The translations under genes were made by a program, and so were the position numbers. This document shows, in pieces, positions 25,858 through 35,346 of a stretch of DNA of 64,000 nucleotides. The notes beneath the pieces are model-generated. The model worked only from the letters and a program-made list of their open reading frames with translations. It made no database searches and was not told where the DNA came from. Each line of letters starts with the position of its first letter. Within the stretch, counting starts at the first letter, position 1. This stretch comes from Saprospiraceae bacterium (GTDB lineage: Bacteria > Bacteroidota > Bacteroidia > Chitinophagales > Saprospiraceae): positions 1 through 64,000 of the forward strand of contig CATQHI010000009.1 of assembly GCA_958295895.1 (NCBI GenBank), given 5' to 3'.

Positions 25858-26823
25858 ATGTTGACTCTAGATAAACTACAATCCACCGGCAAAAAAGCCA
25901 CCCGTGACGGCTTCGGTGCCGGACTTAAGGCCGCCGGCGATAAGCACGACAACGTCGTAATGCTCACGGCCGACCTGCGCGGGTCCATGAAATCGGAAGA
26001 CTTCATCAATACTTATCCCGATCGCTTCATCCAGATGGGCATCTCGGAGGCGAATATGATGGGCGTGGCGGCCGGTCTGGCTACGGGCGGAAAGATTCCG
26101 CTCACGACCACCTTCGCCAACTTCAGTACCGGGCGGGTATACGACCAGATCCGCCAGTCGATCGCCTACAGCGACAAGAACGTGAAAATTTGTGCCAGTC
26201 ACGCCGGCCTGACACTCGGCGAGGATGGAGCGACCCACCAGATCCTCGAAGACATTGGTATGATGCGCATGCTCCCCGGCATGACCGTCATCAACCCCTG
26301 CGACTACAACCAGACCAAGGCCGCGGTGCAGGCTATCGTGGAGTACCACGGTCCGGTGTACCTGCGCTTCGGCCGTCCGAGCTGGCCCATCTTCATCCCC
26401 GAAGATCAGAAGTTCGAGATTGGTAAGGCCCTGCAACTCAATGAGGGCAGCGACGTGAGCGTCTTCGCTACCGGCCACCTCGTATGGTACGCCATCGAGG
26501 CCGCCCGCCAGCTGGAAAAGGAAGGCATCAGCGTCGACCTGATCAACATCCACACCATCAAGCCCCTTGACGCCGAGGCCGTCGTGGCCAGCGCCAAGAA
26601 GACCGGCGCCGTGGTCACCTGCGAGGAGCACAACCGCTACGGCGGACTGGGCGGTGCCATCGCCGAGACCCTCTCAGCGCAGCACCCTACCCCCCAGGAG
26701 TTCATCGGTACCGACGATACTTTTGGGGAGTCCGGCGAGGCCGAGGAGTTGCTGGAGAAGTACGGCCTGGGTGTGAAGGATATTGTAGCCGCCGTGAAAC
26801 GCGTGGTGAAGCGCAAGGGGTAG
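25858..26823 (+). CDS. Transketolase, C-terminal subunit
   Basis: 321 residues: the pyrimidine-binding domain (VVMLTADLRGSMKSEDF, GISEANMMGVAAGLATGG with the catalytic Glu, TFANFSTGRVYDQIR and SHAGLTLGEDGATHQ) followed by the C-terminal transketolase domain (VSVFATGHLVWYAIEAA, VVTCEEHNRYGGLGG). It pairs with the N-terminal subunit 54 bases upstream. The stop codon overlaps the GTG start of the GNAT gene. Confidence 0.93.
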   Translation: MLTLDKLQSTGKKATRDGFGAGLKAAGDKHDNVVMLTADLRGSMKSEDFINTYPDRFIQMGISEANMMGVAAGLATGGKIPLTTTFANFSTGRVYDQIRQSIAYSDKNVKICASHAGLTLGEDGATHQILEDIGMMRMLPGMTVINPCDYNQTKAAVQAIVEYHGPVYLRFGRPSWPIFIPEDQKFEIGKALQLNEGSDVSVFATGHLVWYAIEAARQLEKEGISVDLINIHTIKPLDAEAVVASAKKTGAVVTCEEHNRYGGLGGAIAETLSAQHPTPQEFIGTDDTFGESGEAEELLEKYGLGVKDIVAAVKRVVKRKG

Positions 26824-27398
26824 TGTCCCCCACCAAAATTACCCTAGCCCGCAAAGACTACCAGCTCAAGCAGATCCTGGAGCTCCAACGCGTCAATGTG
26901 ATCGACGCAGTGGATGCAGCTACGGCGGAATCCCAGGGCTTCGTGACGGCTACCCACAACCTGCCGCTACTGAAGCAGATGACGGCCTCCGCCGCCTCGG
27001 TCATCGCCATCGAGGGGCGCAAGGTGCTCGGCTACTGCCTGGCCATGACCCGGGAGTTTGGGGAGTCCGTGCCGGTGCTAACCGCGCTGTTCGAGCGGCA
27101 GGACGCCATCGAGCACCGCGGTCAGTTACTGGGCGAAAGCGGCTACCTGGTCATGGGCCAAATCTGCGTTGCCGAGGAGGCCCGCGGACAGAAGCTCGCT
27201 GATCGCATGTATAAGTACCTCCGCGGCTGCTACCACCTGCGCTTTCCCTACTGTGTGACGGCCATCGATGCGCGCAATACGCGGTCGCAGCGGGTGCACG
27301 AGCGGATCGGATTTGCGGAATTGGATCGGTTTACGGCGCCGGATGGGCGAGACTGGGTATTGGTGATTTGGAACTGGCGGGACGGGATGGAGGTATAG
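26823..27398 (+). CDS. GNAT family N-acetyltransferase
   Basis: 191 residues from a GTG start that shares one base with the transketolase stop (TAGTG). The acetyl-CoA binding region is YLVMGQICVAEEARGQKLADRMY, close to the V-x-x-x-x-R-G-x-x-x-A motif A, followed by VTAIDARNTRSQRVHERIGF. The N-terminal third is unusually long and helical. The substrate is unknown. The stop abuts the convergent kdgK stop with no base between them. Confidence 0.8.
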   Translation: MSPTKITLARKDYQLKQILELQRVNVIDAVDAATAESQGFVTATHNLPLLKQMTASAASVIAIEGRKVLGYCLAMTREFGESVPVLTALFERQDAIEHRGQLLGESGYLVMGQICVAEEARGQKLADRMYKYLRGCYHLRFPYCVTAIDARNTRSQRVHERIGFAELDRFTAPDGRDWVLVIWNWRDGMEV

Positions 27399-28403
27399 CT
27401 ACCGCCGCACCCGCCCGCTCCCATCCCCCTCCATCAGCTCGATGACCTCACCCTCCGTAACCTGATTGACATCACCGGGGATGGTATGCTTAAGGGTAGA
27501 AGCCGCAACGCCAAAGCGCAGCGCGTAGCTTAGATCGTCCGGCCAGGTGATGAGTCCGTGAATCAGCCCGCCCATGAAGCTATCGCCGCCACCGACACGG
27601 TCGACGATGTGGGTGATCTCGTAAGTTGGGCTTGAGTGCATCCGCTCGCCATCCCAGAGGAGGGCAGTGTAGGTGTTATGGCTAGCCGAGATCGTGCCGC
27701 GCAGGGTAGTTACGATCTTGGTCGCCTTCGGGAACCGCTGACGCAGGGCCCGGGCTATGGGCTCGAAGTCCGTGCTATCTACTACCTCGATGCCGAAGTA
27801 GCGCTCGGCCTCGTAGCTACCGCCCACGATCACATCGCAATACTCTACCAGTTGTGGCATCACCTCGGCGGGCGTCTTACCGTACTGCCAGAGTTTGCTA
27901 CGGTGATTGAGGTCTACACTGATTGTAATGTCTCGCGCAGCGGCGGCCTGGCAGGCTTCCAGGCATACAGCAGCGGCAGACTCACTTACCGCCGGCGTGA
28001 TGCCCGACCAGTGGAACCAGCCGACGCCGTCGAGGGCTGCGTCCCAATCGATCATACCAGGTGTGGTTGTGGCCATCGAGCTATCCTCCCGGTCGTAAAT
28101 TACCTTAGAGGGGCGCTGCACGGCACCGGTCTCTAAGAAATAGATCCCCAGGCGCTTGCCCCCCCGTACGATGTGGGAGGTGTCAATGCCTGCTGCCCGC
28201 AGCGAGCGGATGGCGCAGTCGCCCAGATCGTTGTCGGGTAGGCGGGAGACGAAGCGTACGTCCTGACCATAATTAGCTAGGGAGACGCCGACGTTGCTCT
28301 CGCCGCCGCCGTACTCCACCTCCATGATGCGGGCCTGACGGAAACGCTGGTGGCGGGGGGTGCTAAGCCGGAGCATGATCTCTCCGAAGGTGACTATTCG
28401 CAT
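27399..28403 (-). CDS. kdgK: 2-dehydro-3-deoxygluconate kinase (PfkB family)
   Basis: 334 residues from ATG 28403 (MRIVTFGEIMLRLSTPRH); an upstream ATG adds residues without homology. PfkB signature 1 is at GGGESNVGVSLANYGQDVRFVSRLPDNDLG and signature 2 at DRVGGGDSFMGGLIHGL, with the catalytic Asp in GGGDS. It phosphorylates KDG to KDPG, the next-to-last step of uronate and alginate breakdown. It is alone on the minus strand, but a TTGGTCGACCAA operator lies about 115 bases upstream, the same site type as at the alginate operons, so it belongs to that regulon. No KDPG aldolase gene is present in the window. Confidence 0.88.
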   Translation of the reverse strand: MRIVTFGEIMLRLSTPRHQRFRQARIMEVEYGGGESNVGVSLANYGQDVRFVSRLPDNDLGDCAIRSLRAAGIDTSHIVRGGKRLGIYFLETGAVQRPSKVIYDREDSSMATTTPGMIDWDAALDGVGWFHWSGITPAVSESAAAVCLEACQAAAARDITISVDLNHRSKLWQYGKTPAEVMPQLVEYCDVIVGGSYEAERYFGIEVVDSTDFEPIARALRQRFPKATKIVTTLRGTISASHNTYTALLWDGERMHSSPTYEITHIVDRVGGGDSFMGGLIHGLITWPDDLSYALRFGVAASTLKHTIPGDVNQVTEGEVIELMEGDGSGRVRR

Positions 28404-28407
28404 CCGG

Positions 28408-28415
28408 GAAAGGTA
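28408..28415 (-). promoter_or_regulatory. TACCTTTC -7-like box before kdgK
   Basis: On the minus strand TACCTTTC fits TAnnTTTG at seven of eight positions and lies four bases before the kdgK ATG. Confidence 0.3.
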
Positions 28416-28517
28416 CGCTAGCCCCAAAGAATGCTCGCAGTTGCTCGTCACGTTGCACCCGCGTGCCGCCGCCCGTACTTAACCCATGAATTTGCCTCTG
28501 TATACACGTAAAGAAGA

Positions 28518-28529
28518 TTGGTCGACCAA
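28518..28529. promoter_or_regulatory. GntR-type operator, single site
   Basis: TTGGTCGACCAA, a perfect 12-bp palindrome with the FadR/GntR core TGGTNNACCA, flanked by AAATTTT as in the sites near gntR. It lies about 115 bases upstream of kdgK and 560 upstream of susC; kdgK is the likelier target. Confidence 0.7.
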
Positions 28530-29080
28530 AATTTTCAGGGCAAATTCCAATCGTATAGTGAACCCTCAATTAGGATGTAGGCCGGGTCCTGGGGAGGCAT
28601 TTTAGGGATATGCGATAAAAAAAGCCTCATAAGTTTGGTTGGAAGAAAAAAGGGCGTATATTTGGTTAACCAATAACTGGTCAACCAATTTACGGCTAAC
28701 TAGTGTTGGTTACAGCGGCCAGTAAGCCCTAAAAAGGTCTCCTGCCGGTAAGCAACGCAATTAGGTCAGATCATTGCAGACCAAATCAACCCGGGCGATC
28801 CATGCAGCATCCTCTTAACACAAGCTAGGCCGTGGGTTTATTCACCCTTTACCGGGCAGTAAATGGCGGCAATACCCATCCGTTCGACTGGTCGGTAGCA
28901 GCATTTCGCTTTTAGCGTCCGTGTTCACGTGGCTGACCTAGATAAGACGGTAGCCGAGGAGAAAAGAAAGCTCAGGAGGACCCGGTGTACGCCGGATCGG
29001 GAGCGAAGCTTTGTGTACTGCTAGCCCACATAACGATTCTCGCGGGGAGGATCAACCATTAATCCAATCAACATTCGATC
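28530..29080 (+). other. Long leader region upstream of susC
   Basis: No gene was found in this 550-base stretch. It holds the paired operator at 28662-28690 and then some 390 bases of unexplained leader up to the susC start. The leader contains GC-rich potential stems (for example around 28975-29010) and no recognisable riboswitch. Its length suggests a promoter far upstream with a long 5' untranslated region, as seen for other SusC genes. Confidence 0.5.
28662..28690. promoter_or_regulatory. Paired GntR-type operator upstream of susC
   Basis: Two sites, TTGGTTAACCAA (28662-28673) and CTGGTCAACCAA (28677-28688), with centres 15 bases apart. The same spacing is found at 43682-43708 and 43966-43992. 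The pair most likely binds the FadR-type regulator encoded at 42920. Confidence 0.75.
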
Positions 29081-32000
29081 ATGCATACGAGATACTTACA
29101 CTCACGCTATTCGACCTGGAAAACCAGCATGCTGGTGGTCCTACCCTTATTTCTTTTTACCGGGCCTGATGTTTGGGGGGCACCTGCCGAGCGGGCTGAC
29201 GACCGGCTTATCCAGTCAGTCGTAGAAATCACCGGTACGGTCACCTCCGCGGAGGATAACTTTCCACTGATCGGGGTATCCATTACCGTACAGGGCACTT
29301 CGAGCGGCACGGTGACCGATTTAGACGGAAACTTCACCCTGAACGTTGAGGAGGGGGCCGTCCTTATATTCAGTTATACGGGGTTCACGTCACAGGAGGT
29401 GGTCGTCGGGTCGGAGACGACCTATAACGTCGTCATGACATCCAATTCAGAGCTTCTGGAGGAGGTAGTTGTCGTTGGGTACGGCACCCGTAAAAGGTCC
29501 CACAGTACCGGTGCGATTGCCCAGGTAGGGGGTGAGGATATTACGGCCATACAGGCCAACCGGGTCGATGACGCCCTGGCGGGTAAGTTGGCGGGTGTCT
29601 TGATCCAGAATCAGGATGGAGCGCCCGGTGCGGACCCCAAAATTCAGATCCGGGCGGCTTCCTCCATATCGGGTGATTCTAATCCGCTCATTGTAGTAGA
29701 CGGTTACCCCATCTCGGGAAGTCTGGCTACGGTCAACCCCAACGATATCGAAAGTTTAGAAGTGTTAAAAGACGCGGCCTCTTCGGCCATCTACGGTTCC
29801 CGGGGCGCAAACGGGGTCATTCTGGTCACCACTAAACGGGGAAGGACGGGTGCGCCCAGCATCAGCTACAATGCTTACGTGAGTACCTCACACCGGTACG
29901 TTGGCGACGTGGAACAACTCAAGACCGCCGGAGAATGGGCCAGTGAATTGGAGACCGGCATCGCCAACGGCACCTATGATGTTTCCGAACTGGACCCCGA
30001 TTTCGTGGACTATAAACTAAACGCCTACAGAAATGCACCTGACGTTGTGGCGGTCGAAGACTGGCTGTTCCGCACGGGCTACAACACTAGCCATGACTTC
30101 AGCATCAGTGGGGGAACGGATAACGTAAACTACTATGCCTCGCTTGGTTACCTCAACACTCAGGGTATTGTGATCACCCAGGGTTTCGAGAGGTACAACA
30201 CCCGGTTAAATGTCGATGCCAAACTGGGACAAAGATTCAAAACGGGACTAAATTTCAACGGATACCTCGGCGATAGAGACATCGTAGGCCACGATATGCG
30301 GGACCTCCTCAGGGCGTACAGCATTCATCCTATCTACCACACGGAAGCATCCATTGCCTTTGTCCAACAACTCGACCAGCAGGCTCAGGCGCTGGGACTT
30401 GATGGTTTCGATTCCGGCTACAGAGGCGGCGATGCACCATTCAACAATAGCATTTATACCCTGGAGCCCGGCATGACGGCGCAGGACTGGCACTACGGCC
30501 GAAGCGGTAACGGCATCGGTGGATCCGGTGACGCGGGCCCGGCGACTAAGCTCGATAATACCGACCGTTACGAAAGGACTCTGTTCGGTAACATTACCTC
30601 CTATCTAGAATTCGACATCCTAGAAAGTCTAAAAATAAGAACCGTACTGGGCGCAGACAGAAGGGATGTCAGAGATTATTTCTGGAGGGGCCTGGAATTT
30701 GACAGCCAGGGGCGGAGTAATCAGACCGCCCTGGACCAAATTGACGTGGCCAGATCTTCGGTACTGAGTGAAACTACGCTGCAATTTGCCCGGGTAATAG
30801 GACGGCATGACGTATCGGCCGTCGCCGGTCTGGAATTTCAGAACTTCTACCTGGACGGTATAGCCCTGAGGGGTACGAATGTTCCCTTTAATCAGCCGCA
30901 AAACTTCGCCTTACTCAATCCGGCGGACGTGGCGATCTCGGAAAGGGACGAGACGATCGCGCGACGGAGCGTATTCGGAAGGATCAACTATGCCTACGAT
31001 AACCGTTACCTGGCTTCGGTGTCCGTGCGCAGGGATGGTGACTCCCGCTTCGGGGCTAACAATCGCTTCGAGACCTTTCCAGCCCTGTCGCTAGGGTGGA
31101 ACGTACACAACGAGGGTTTTTATACCTCTGAATTTCTGACTGATCTGAAACTACGGTATAGCATAGGTTCACTGGGAACGACGTCCTTCCTGGGTGCGTA
31201 CAATTCACTAAGCCTACTTAACCCCCAGGCAACGGTATTCGGTACCGGATTCCTCATCCCGTCGGATGTGGCAAACCCCGATCTGACCTGGCAGACAAAT
31301 ACCGAGGCTAACTACGGGATCAATTTGGGCTTCCTGGAAAACCGTTTTCGACTTAGCGTAGATTACTACACGTCCGATATCGAAGATATTCTGATCAACC
31401 AGAGCGTATCGGAAGTACTGGGTACCACTTCGATAGCACTTAACTCCGGCGACGTCAGAAGCTCGGGCGTAGAGTTAGAGGTGGGTGCGGCCTTAATCAA
31501 TAAACCCGGCTTCCGCTGGAACATCAGTGGTAACTTATCTACGGTTAACTCCGAAATCAGGGACCTTGGTGGCCTCGAGGAATTGCCCCGGGTGATCTAC
31601 GGCCAGTCCGGTAGGGGTCCGGTGTTTAGGAACTACGTCGGCGGACAGATCGGCGAGATGTGGGGGCTGGAGACCATCGGGCTGGTCGAAGCCAAGTACA
31701 TAGAAGACCCCACGCGTGCAATTGGCATCAATAGCTCAGAATATTACGTCGTCGACCAGAACGGGGACGGGGTAATCGATCGGAACCGCACCGTAGAAGA
31801 GGGGGGCGACTTGGTGAAAATAGGTCAAAACACCCCTGATTTCTACTGGGGCCTGAATAGCCAGATGACTTTCGGAAAATTCGACGCCTCCCTACAGATA
31901 CAGGGGGCACAGGGGGGTGAAGTGTTCAACATCGATGAGATCTACTGGCGCTCGGAATTCGGCGGAAGACTACGACCTAGCTTCGATGCCGACAATGACG

Positions 32001-32332
32001 GGTTTGCCGACCATAACGGGCTACCGTATACTGAGTCGAGAAACCAGTTGGACGCCCAGGTGCAGGATGCCTCCTACGTAGCGCTGAGAAATTTCACCAT
32101 TGGCTACACATTCAGTCCGGATAGGGGTATTGGAAGCCGCCTGAACTCCCTGCGAGTTTATGCTGCCGGTACGAATCTACTCTACCTAATGGCCGATAAT
32201 TACACCTCCCTCAATCCCGAAGGCGTAGAGGTTACGCAGAGTGATTACTTAGGACCGACAACTTACGGGGTGCAACTAGGTGCCAGTCCAATCGTAAGGA
32301 GTCTTACCGTGGGTCTAAACGTTAACTTCTAA
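29081..32332 (+). CDS. SusC/RagA-type TonB-linked outer membrane transporter (alginate oligomers)
   Basis: 1083 residues: signal peptide (to about residue 32), carboxypeptidase-like regulatory domain (VEITGTVTSAEDNFPLIGVSITVQG), the SusC signature EEVVVVGYGTRKRSHSTGAIAQV near residue 130, plug with GVLIQNQDGAPGADPKIQIR, PLIVVDGYPI and EVLKDAASSAIYGSRGANGVI, then a very large barrel. With the SusD partner it forms the pedal-bin importer for glycans. The context (PL6, PL17, KdgF, SDRs, KdgK and a shared operator) makes alginate oligosaccharides the probable cargo. It is the first gene of a four-gene operon. Confidence 0.93.
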   Translation: MHTRYLHSRYSTWKTSMLVVLPLFLFTGPDVWGAPAERADDRLIQSVVEITGTVTSAEDNFPLIGVSITVQGTSSGTVTDLDGNFTLNVEEGAVLIFSYTGFTSQEVVVGSETTYNVVMTSNSELLEEVVVVGYGTRKRSHSTGAIAQVGGEDITAIQANRVDDALAGKLAGVLIQNQDGAPGADPKIQIRAASSISGDSNPLIVVDGYPISGSLATVNPNDIESLEVLKDAASSAIYGSRGANGVILVTTKRGRTGAPSISYNAYVSTSHRYVGDVEQLKTAGEWASELETGIANGTYDVSELDPDFVDYKLNAYRNAPDVVAVEDWLFRTGYNTSHDFSISGGTDNVNYYASLGYLNTQGIVITQGFERYNTRLNVDAKLGQRFKTGLNFNGYLGDRDIVGHDMRDLLRAYSIHPIYHTEASIAFVQQLDQQAQALGLDGFDSGYRGGDAPFNNSIYTLEPGMTAQDWHYGRSGNGIGGSGDAGPATKLDNTDRYERTLFGNITSYLEFDILESLKIRTVLGADRRDVRDYFWRGLEFDSQGRSNQTALDQIDVARSSVLSETTLQFARVIGRHDVSAVAGLEFQNFYLDGIALRGTNVPFNQPQNFALLNPADVAISERDETIARRSVFGRINYAYDNRYLASVSVRRDGDSRFGANNRFETFPALSLGWNVHNEGFYTSEFLTDLKLRYSIGSLGTTSFLGAYNSLSLLNPQATVFGTGFLIPSDVANPDLTWQTNTEANYGINLGFLENRFRLSVDYYTSDIEDILINQSVSEVLGTTSIALNSGDVRSSGVELEVGAALINKPGFRWNISGNLSTVNSEIRDLGGLEELPRVIYGQSGRGPVFRNYVGGQIGEMWGLETIGLVEAKYIEDPTRAIGINSSEYYVVDQNGDGVIDRNRTVEEGGDLVKIGQNTPDFYWGLNSQMTFGKFDASLQIQGAQGGEVFNIDEIYWRSEFGGRLRPSFDADNDGFADHNGLPYTESRNQLDAQVQDASYVALRNFTIGYTFSPDRGIGSRLNSLRVYAAGTNLLYLMADNYTSLNPEGVEVTQSDYLGPTTYGVQLGASPIVRSLTVGLNVNF

Positions 32333-32343
32333 AGAATCAATCG

Positions 32344-33666
32344 ATGAAATTCATATACATCATACTAGGATCATTGCTCTGGCTGACGGCATGTGATAAT
32401 GATCTGGACCAATCTCCCCCGAACCTTGCCAGTTCAAATTCCTTAACGGAGTATGGCGAGGTACTGAACGCAGCGTATTTCTACCAGCACGGCTCCGTCA
32501 CGCCACTGGCGATCATGGGGGACTTCAGGGCAGACAATGCCATGATGCTGGAACCACCGCTGACCGAAATCGACGAGTTCGGCCCTAATCTGACGGCGCT
32601 GGAGGATCAGTTTTTCGGTCCGTTCTATACGGCGCTCTACAAATCGATACTGAGCGCGAACGGAGTGATCGAGAATTCGACGGACGAGTCTCAGGTGGGC
32701 GAGGCCAAATTCCTCCGGGCGCTATCTTACTTTAAGCTCGTGCGTGCTTTTGGCGATGTTCCGCTGAATTTATCGAGTTCTCCTAGTATAACGGATGAGT
32801 CCATCCTGGTGAGACAACCAGCCGAAGCCATCTATGAAAATGTCATCATTACCGATCTGGAGGATGCGATAGCGACCCTGGATAATTCGGGCCTGTCCAC
32901 CGGCCGTGCCTCCAAAATCGCGGCCCAGGCTCTACTGGGTAAAGTCTTCGTACAGCGCAGTGATTTCCAGCGTGCCGAAGCGCCACTCGCCGCCGTGGTC
33001 AACGGGGCTGCCGAGGCGGGAGTGAGTCTGCAGGCTGATTATGCTGATATCTTCGGGGTAGATAACGACCTGAACTTAGAGATCATCTTTGCCACACAGA
33101 TATCGGGTTCCATACCCGATGAATACGGCTTTTCTGAATTCTGGTCGTGGTACGGAGGTCTGGACACAAAATCCCTGCAACCCCTAGATCCTGACCTGAT
33201 TGAGGCCTTCGGGGGGAGGAACTCCACGGACCTGAGGTTCCCGGTGGTGGTCGACACCACTACGTTCACCTCATCGGCAAAGTACCCGCAAACGGGAGGA
33301 CCGGATCACGACTGGATAGAACTGAGATTGGCGGATATCATTCTTCTATACGCGGAAACGTTGAACGAGAATGGAGCCTCGCCCGCGGGAGCACTCGAAC
33401 TATTAGACCCGATACGTGAGCGAGCGGGACTAAATACCCTGGACCCTACCGTACTCAATACCCAGGCACTGGTCCGGGAAGCCATCCTGGACGAAAGAAG
33501 ACTGGAACTGGCCTTTGAGGGCCAACGCTGGTTTGACCTGGTCAGAACCGGTACGGTCGATGAGGAGATCGGTCAATCGGTTAATAGCAACTACTACCTG
33601 TTTCCCATACCGGTCTCCGAGGTACTCGCCAGCTTTGGAGTCATCACTCAAAACCCAGGCTACTAA
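32344..33666 (+). CDS. SusD/RagB-type glycan-binding lipoprotein
   Basis: A 440-residue surface lipoprotein with a lipobox at residues 14-17 (LTAC), then the SusD N-terminal helices (LTEYGEVLNAAYFYQ; ALYKSILSANGVIENS) with TPR-like EAKFLRALSYFKLVRAFGDVPL, and the C-terminal signature ILDERRLELAFEGQRWFDLVRTG. It caps the SusC barrel and binds the sugar. The gene follows susC by 11 bases. Confidence 0.93.
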   Translation: MKFIYIILGSLLWLTACDNDLDQSPPNLASSNSLTEYGEVLNAAYFYQHGSVTPLAIMGDFRADNAMMLEPPLTEIDEFGPNLTALEDQFFGPFYTALYKSILSANGVIENSTDESQVGEAKFLRALSYFKLVRAFGDVPLNLSSSPSITDESILVRQPAEAIYENVIITDLEDAIATLDNSGLSTGRASKIAAQALLGKVFVQRSDFQRAEAPLAAVVNGAAEAGVSLQADYADIFGVDNDLNLEIIFATQISGSIPDEYGFSEFWSWYGGLDTKSLQPLDPDLIEAFGGRNSTDLRFPVVVDTTTFTSSAKYPQTGGPDHDWIELRLADIILLYAETLNENGASPAGALELLDPIRERAGLNTLDPTVLNTQALVREAILDERRLELAFEGQRWFDLVRTGTVDEEIGQSVNSNYYLFPIPVSEVLASFGVITQNPGY

Positions 33667-33704
33667 GAATATTCACCGATTAACGAATAAACAACCCATT
33701 TATA

Positions 33705-34466
33705 ATGAAATTAACGGACAAAACCGCACTCATCACCGGCGCGACCGGAGGCATTGGCTTCGAAGTAGCCCAACATCTCGGCCGGCTAGGCTGCACGGTG
33801 ATCCTAAACGGACTGGACGACGACAAGGGTGCCGAATGCGTGAAAACGCTACAGGAAGAGCAAATTACCGCGGAGTTTTACGGCTTCGACGTCACCGACG
33901 AGGAGCAGGTCAACGATTGCGTAGCGACTATCGGAAAGAAATACGGCAAAGTCGATATCCTGATCAATAATGCCGGCGGACTGGGTGGGCGGTCACGATT
34001 CGAAGGCATGACCACCGAGTTTTACCGGAAGGTCATGGCGCTTAACCTGGACTCGGTGTTCTATGTCTCCAGAGCCACGATCCCCTTCCTTAAGAAGGGC
34101 ACCCATCCAACTATCATCAACTTCACCTCGAACGCTGCCTGGAACGCCGGCGGACCGGGGGCGGGGATATACGGCACCTCCAAAGCCGGAGTACACGCGA
34201 TCACCCGGGCCCTGGCCAAAGACCTCGCTGAGTACGGTATTCGGGTCAATGCCGTCTCGCCCGGAACGATCGACACCCCCTTCCACGCCCAGATCAAGTC
34301 GACCAAGCCGGAGGTATTCGCTTCCTGGAAGAACAATATCATGCTGGGCCGTTTAGGAAAACCCGAGGACGTAGCCACCGTGGTCGCCTTTCTGGCCAGT
34401 GACGACGCTGCCTTCATCACGGCCGAAACCATCCAGATCGGAGGTGGCCAGGCCCTGGGTATCTAA
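33705..34466 (+). CDS. SDR oxidoreductase, probable uronate-pathway reductase 1
   Basis: A 253-residue classic SDR: TGATGGIGFEVAQHL cofactor motif, NNAGG at residue 92, catalytic Ser in TSNAAWNAGGPGAG, YGTSK, and GQALGI at the end. In marine Bacteroidota alginate operons, an SDR reduces DEH (4-deoxy-L-erythro-5-hexoseulose uronate) to KDG. That role is inferred from the operon and from the paired second SDR. Both are about 250 residues but share limited sequence, so only one may be the DEH reductase. Confidence 0.85.
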   Translation: MKLTDKTALITGATGGIGFEVAQHLGRLGCTVILNGLDDDKGAECVKTLQEEQITAEFYGFDVTDEEQVNDCVATIGKKYGKVDILINNAGGLGGRSRFEGMTTEFYRKVMALNLDSVFYVSRATIPFLKKGTHPTIINFTSNAAWNAGGPGAGIYGTSKAGVHAITRALAKDLAEYGIRVNAVSPGTIDTPFHAQIKSTKPEVFASWKNNIMLGRLGKPEDVATVVAFLASDDAAFITAETIQIGGGQALGI

Positions 34467-34484
34467 TCAGAAACAGCAAAGAAC

Positions 34485-35240
34485 ATGCAGAAACTTACAG
34501 GAAAGGTAGCCGTCGTGACCGGCGGCTCCCGGGATATTGGTCGAGCCATCGCGATCAAACTCGCCAAGGAAGGCGCCAACGTGGTGGTCAACTACTTTAA
34601 TACGGAACAGGGTGCTCTGGAGACCGTCAAGGAGATCGAGGCAGTCGGTCAAAAAGCCATTGCCGTCAAGGCGGATGTATCGAAGCTGGACGACATCGCT
34701 AAGCTGAAAAAGGCGACCATTGATGCTTTCGGTGAGAAAGTAGACGTGCTGGTGAATAATGCGGGGGGACTTTTTGCCCGCAAGACCCTACCCGAGTTAG
34801 ACGAGGAGTTCTACGATCGCGTCATCAACGTTAACTTCAAGTCCACCGTCTTCGTATCCCAGGCCTTTGAGCCGCTGATGGGCAAGGGAAGTGCGATCAT
34901 TAACCTGTCTTCCCTAGCCGCCCGTGATGGTGGCGGCGGCGGCTCCTCGCTGTACAGTGCCTCGAAGGGTGCCGTTACCACCTTCACCCGGGCCATGTCG
35001 AAAGAACTCGGTCCGAAGGGCATCCGGGTGAACGCCGTCTGCCCGGGACTGATCGGCACCAAGTTCCATGACGATTTCACCAAGGATGAAGTGCGCGCCT
35101 CGGTGGCCGCCAAAACCCCGTTACGTAAGGAAGGAGCGGCGGAAGAGGTCGCTGACCTGGTGGCTTACCTGGCCTCTGATGAATCGTCCTTCATCACAGG
35201 TAGCAATATTGATATCAACGGCGGCCTAGGTTTCAGCTAG
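34485..35240 (+). CDS. SDR oxidoreductase, probable uronate-pathway reductase 2
   Basis: 251 residues with FabG-like features: VTGGSRDIGRAIAIKLA, DVSKLDDI, NNAGGLFARKTLPE, catalytic Ser in NLSSLAARDGGGGGSS, YSASK, and the C-terminal SSFITGSNIDINGGLG. It is 18 bases after the first SDR and closes the operon before a strong terminator. The K-less but R-containing NNAGGLFARKT and the GGGGG insertion are characteristic of the uronate/alginate SDR group rather than fatty-acid FabG. DEH reduction is the best guess. Confidence 0.85.
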   Translation: MQKLTGKVAVVTGGSRDIGRAIAIKLAKEGANVVVNYFNTEQGALETVKEIEAVGQKAIAVKADVSKLDDIAKLKKATIDAFGEKVDVLVNNAGGLFARKTLPELDEEFYDRVINVNFKSTVFVSQAFEPLMGKGSAIINLSSLAARDGGGGGSSLYSASKGAVTTFTRAMSKELGPKGIRVNAVCPGLIGTKFHDDFTKDEVRASVAAKTPLRKEGAAEEVADLVAYLASDESSFITGSNIDINGGLGFS

Positions 35241-35265
35241 CCTACCTGAACGCTAATCCTCACAC

Positions 35266-35301
35266 AACGCAGACGGCACATCGTGTCGTCTGCGTTTTTT
35301 T
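35266..35301 (+). terminator. Rho-independent terminator of the susC-susD-SDR-SDR operon
   Basis: A perfect 10-bp stem AACGCAGACG/CGTCTGCGTT, extended by CAC/GTG, with a seven-T run (TTTTTTT) on the plus strand, 25 bases after the last stop. It separates the convergent operons. Confidence 0.9.
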
Positions 35302-35346
35302 GTGTCCGTTGCAGGTAGGGCGGTGCGGTCGGCGGACGACGTTGCC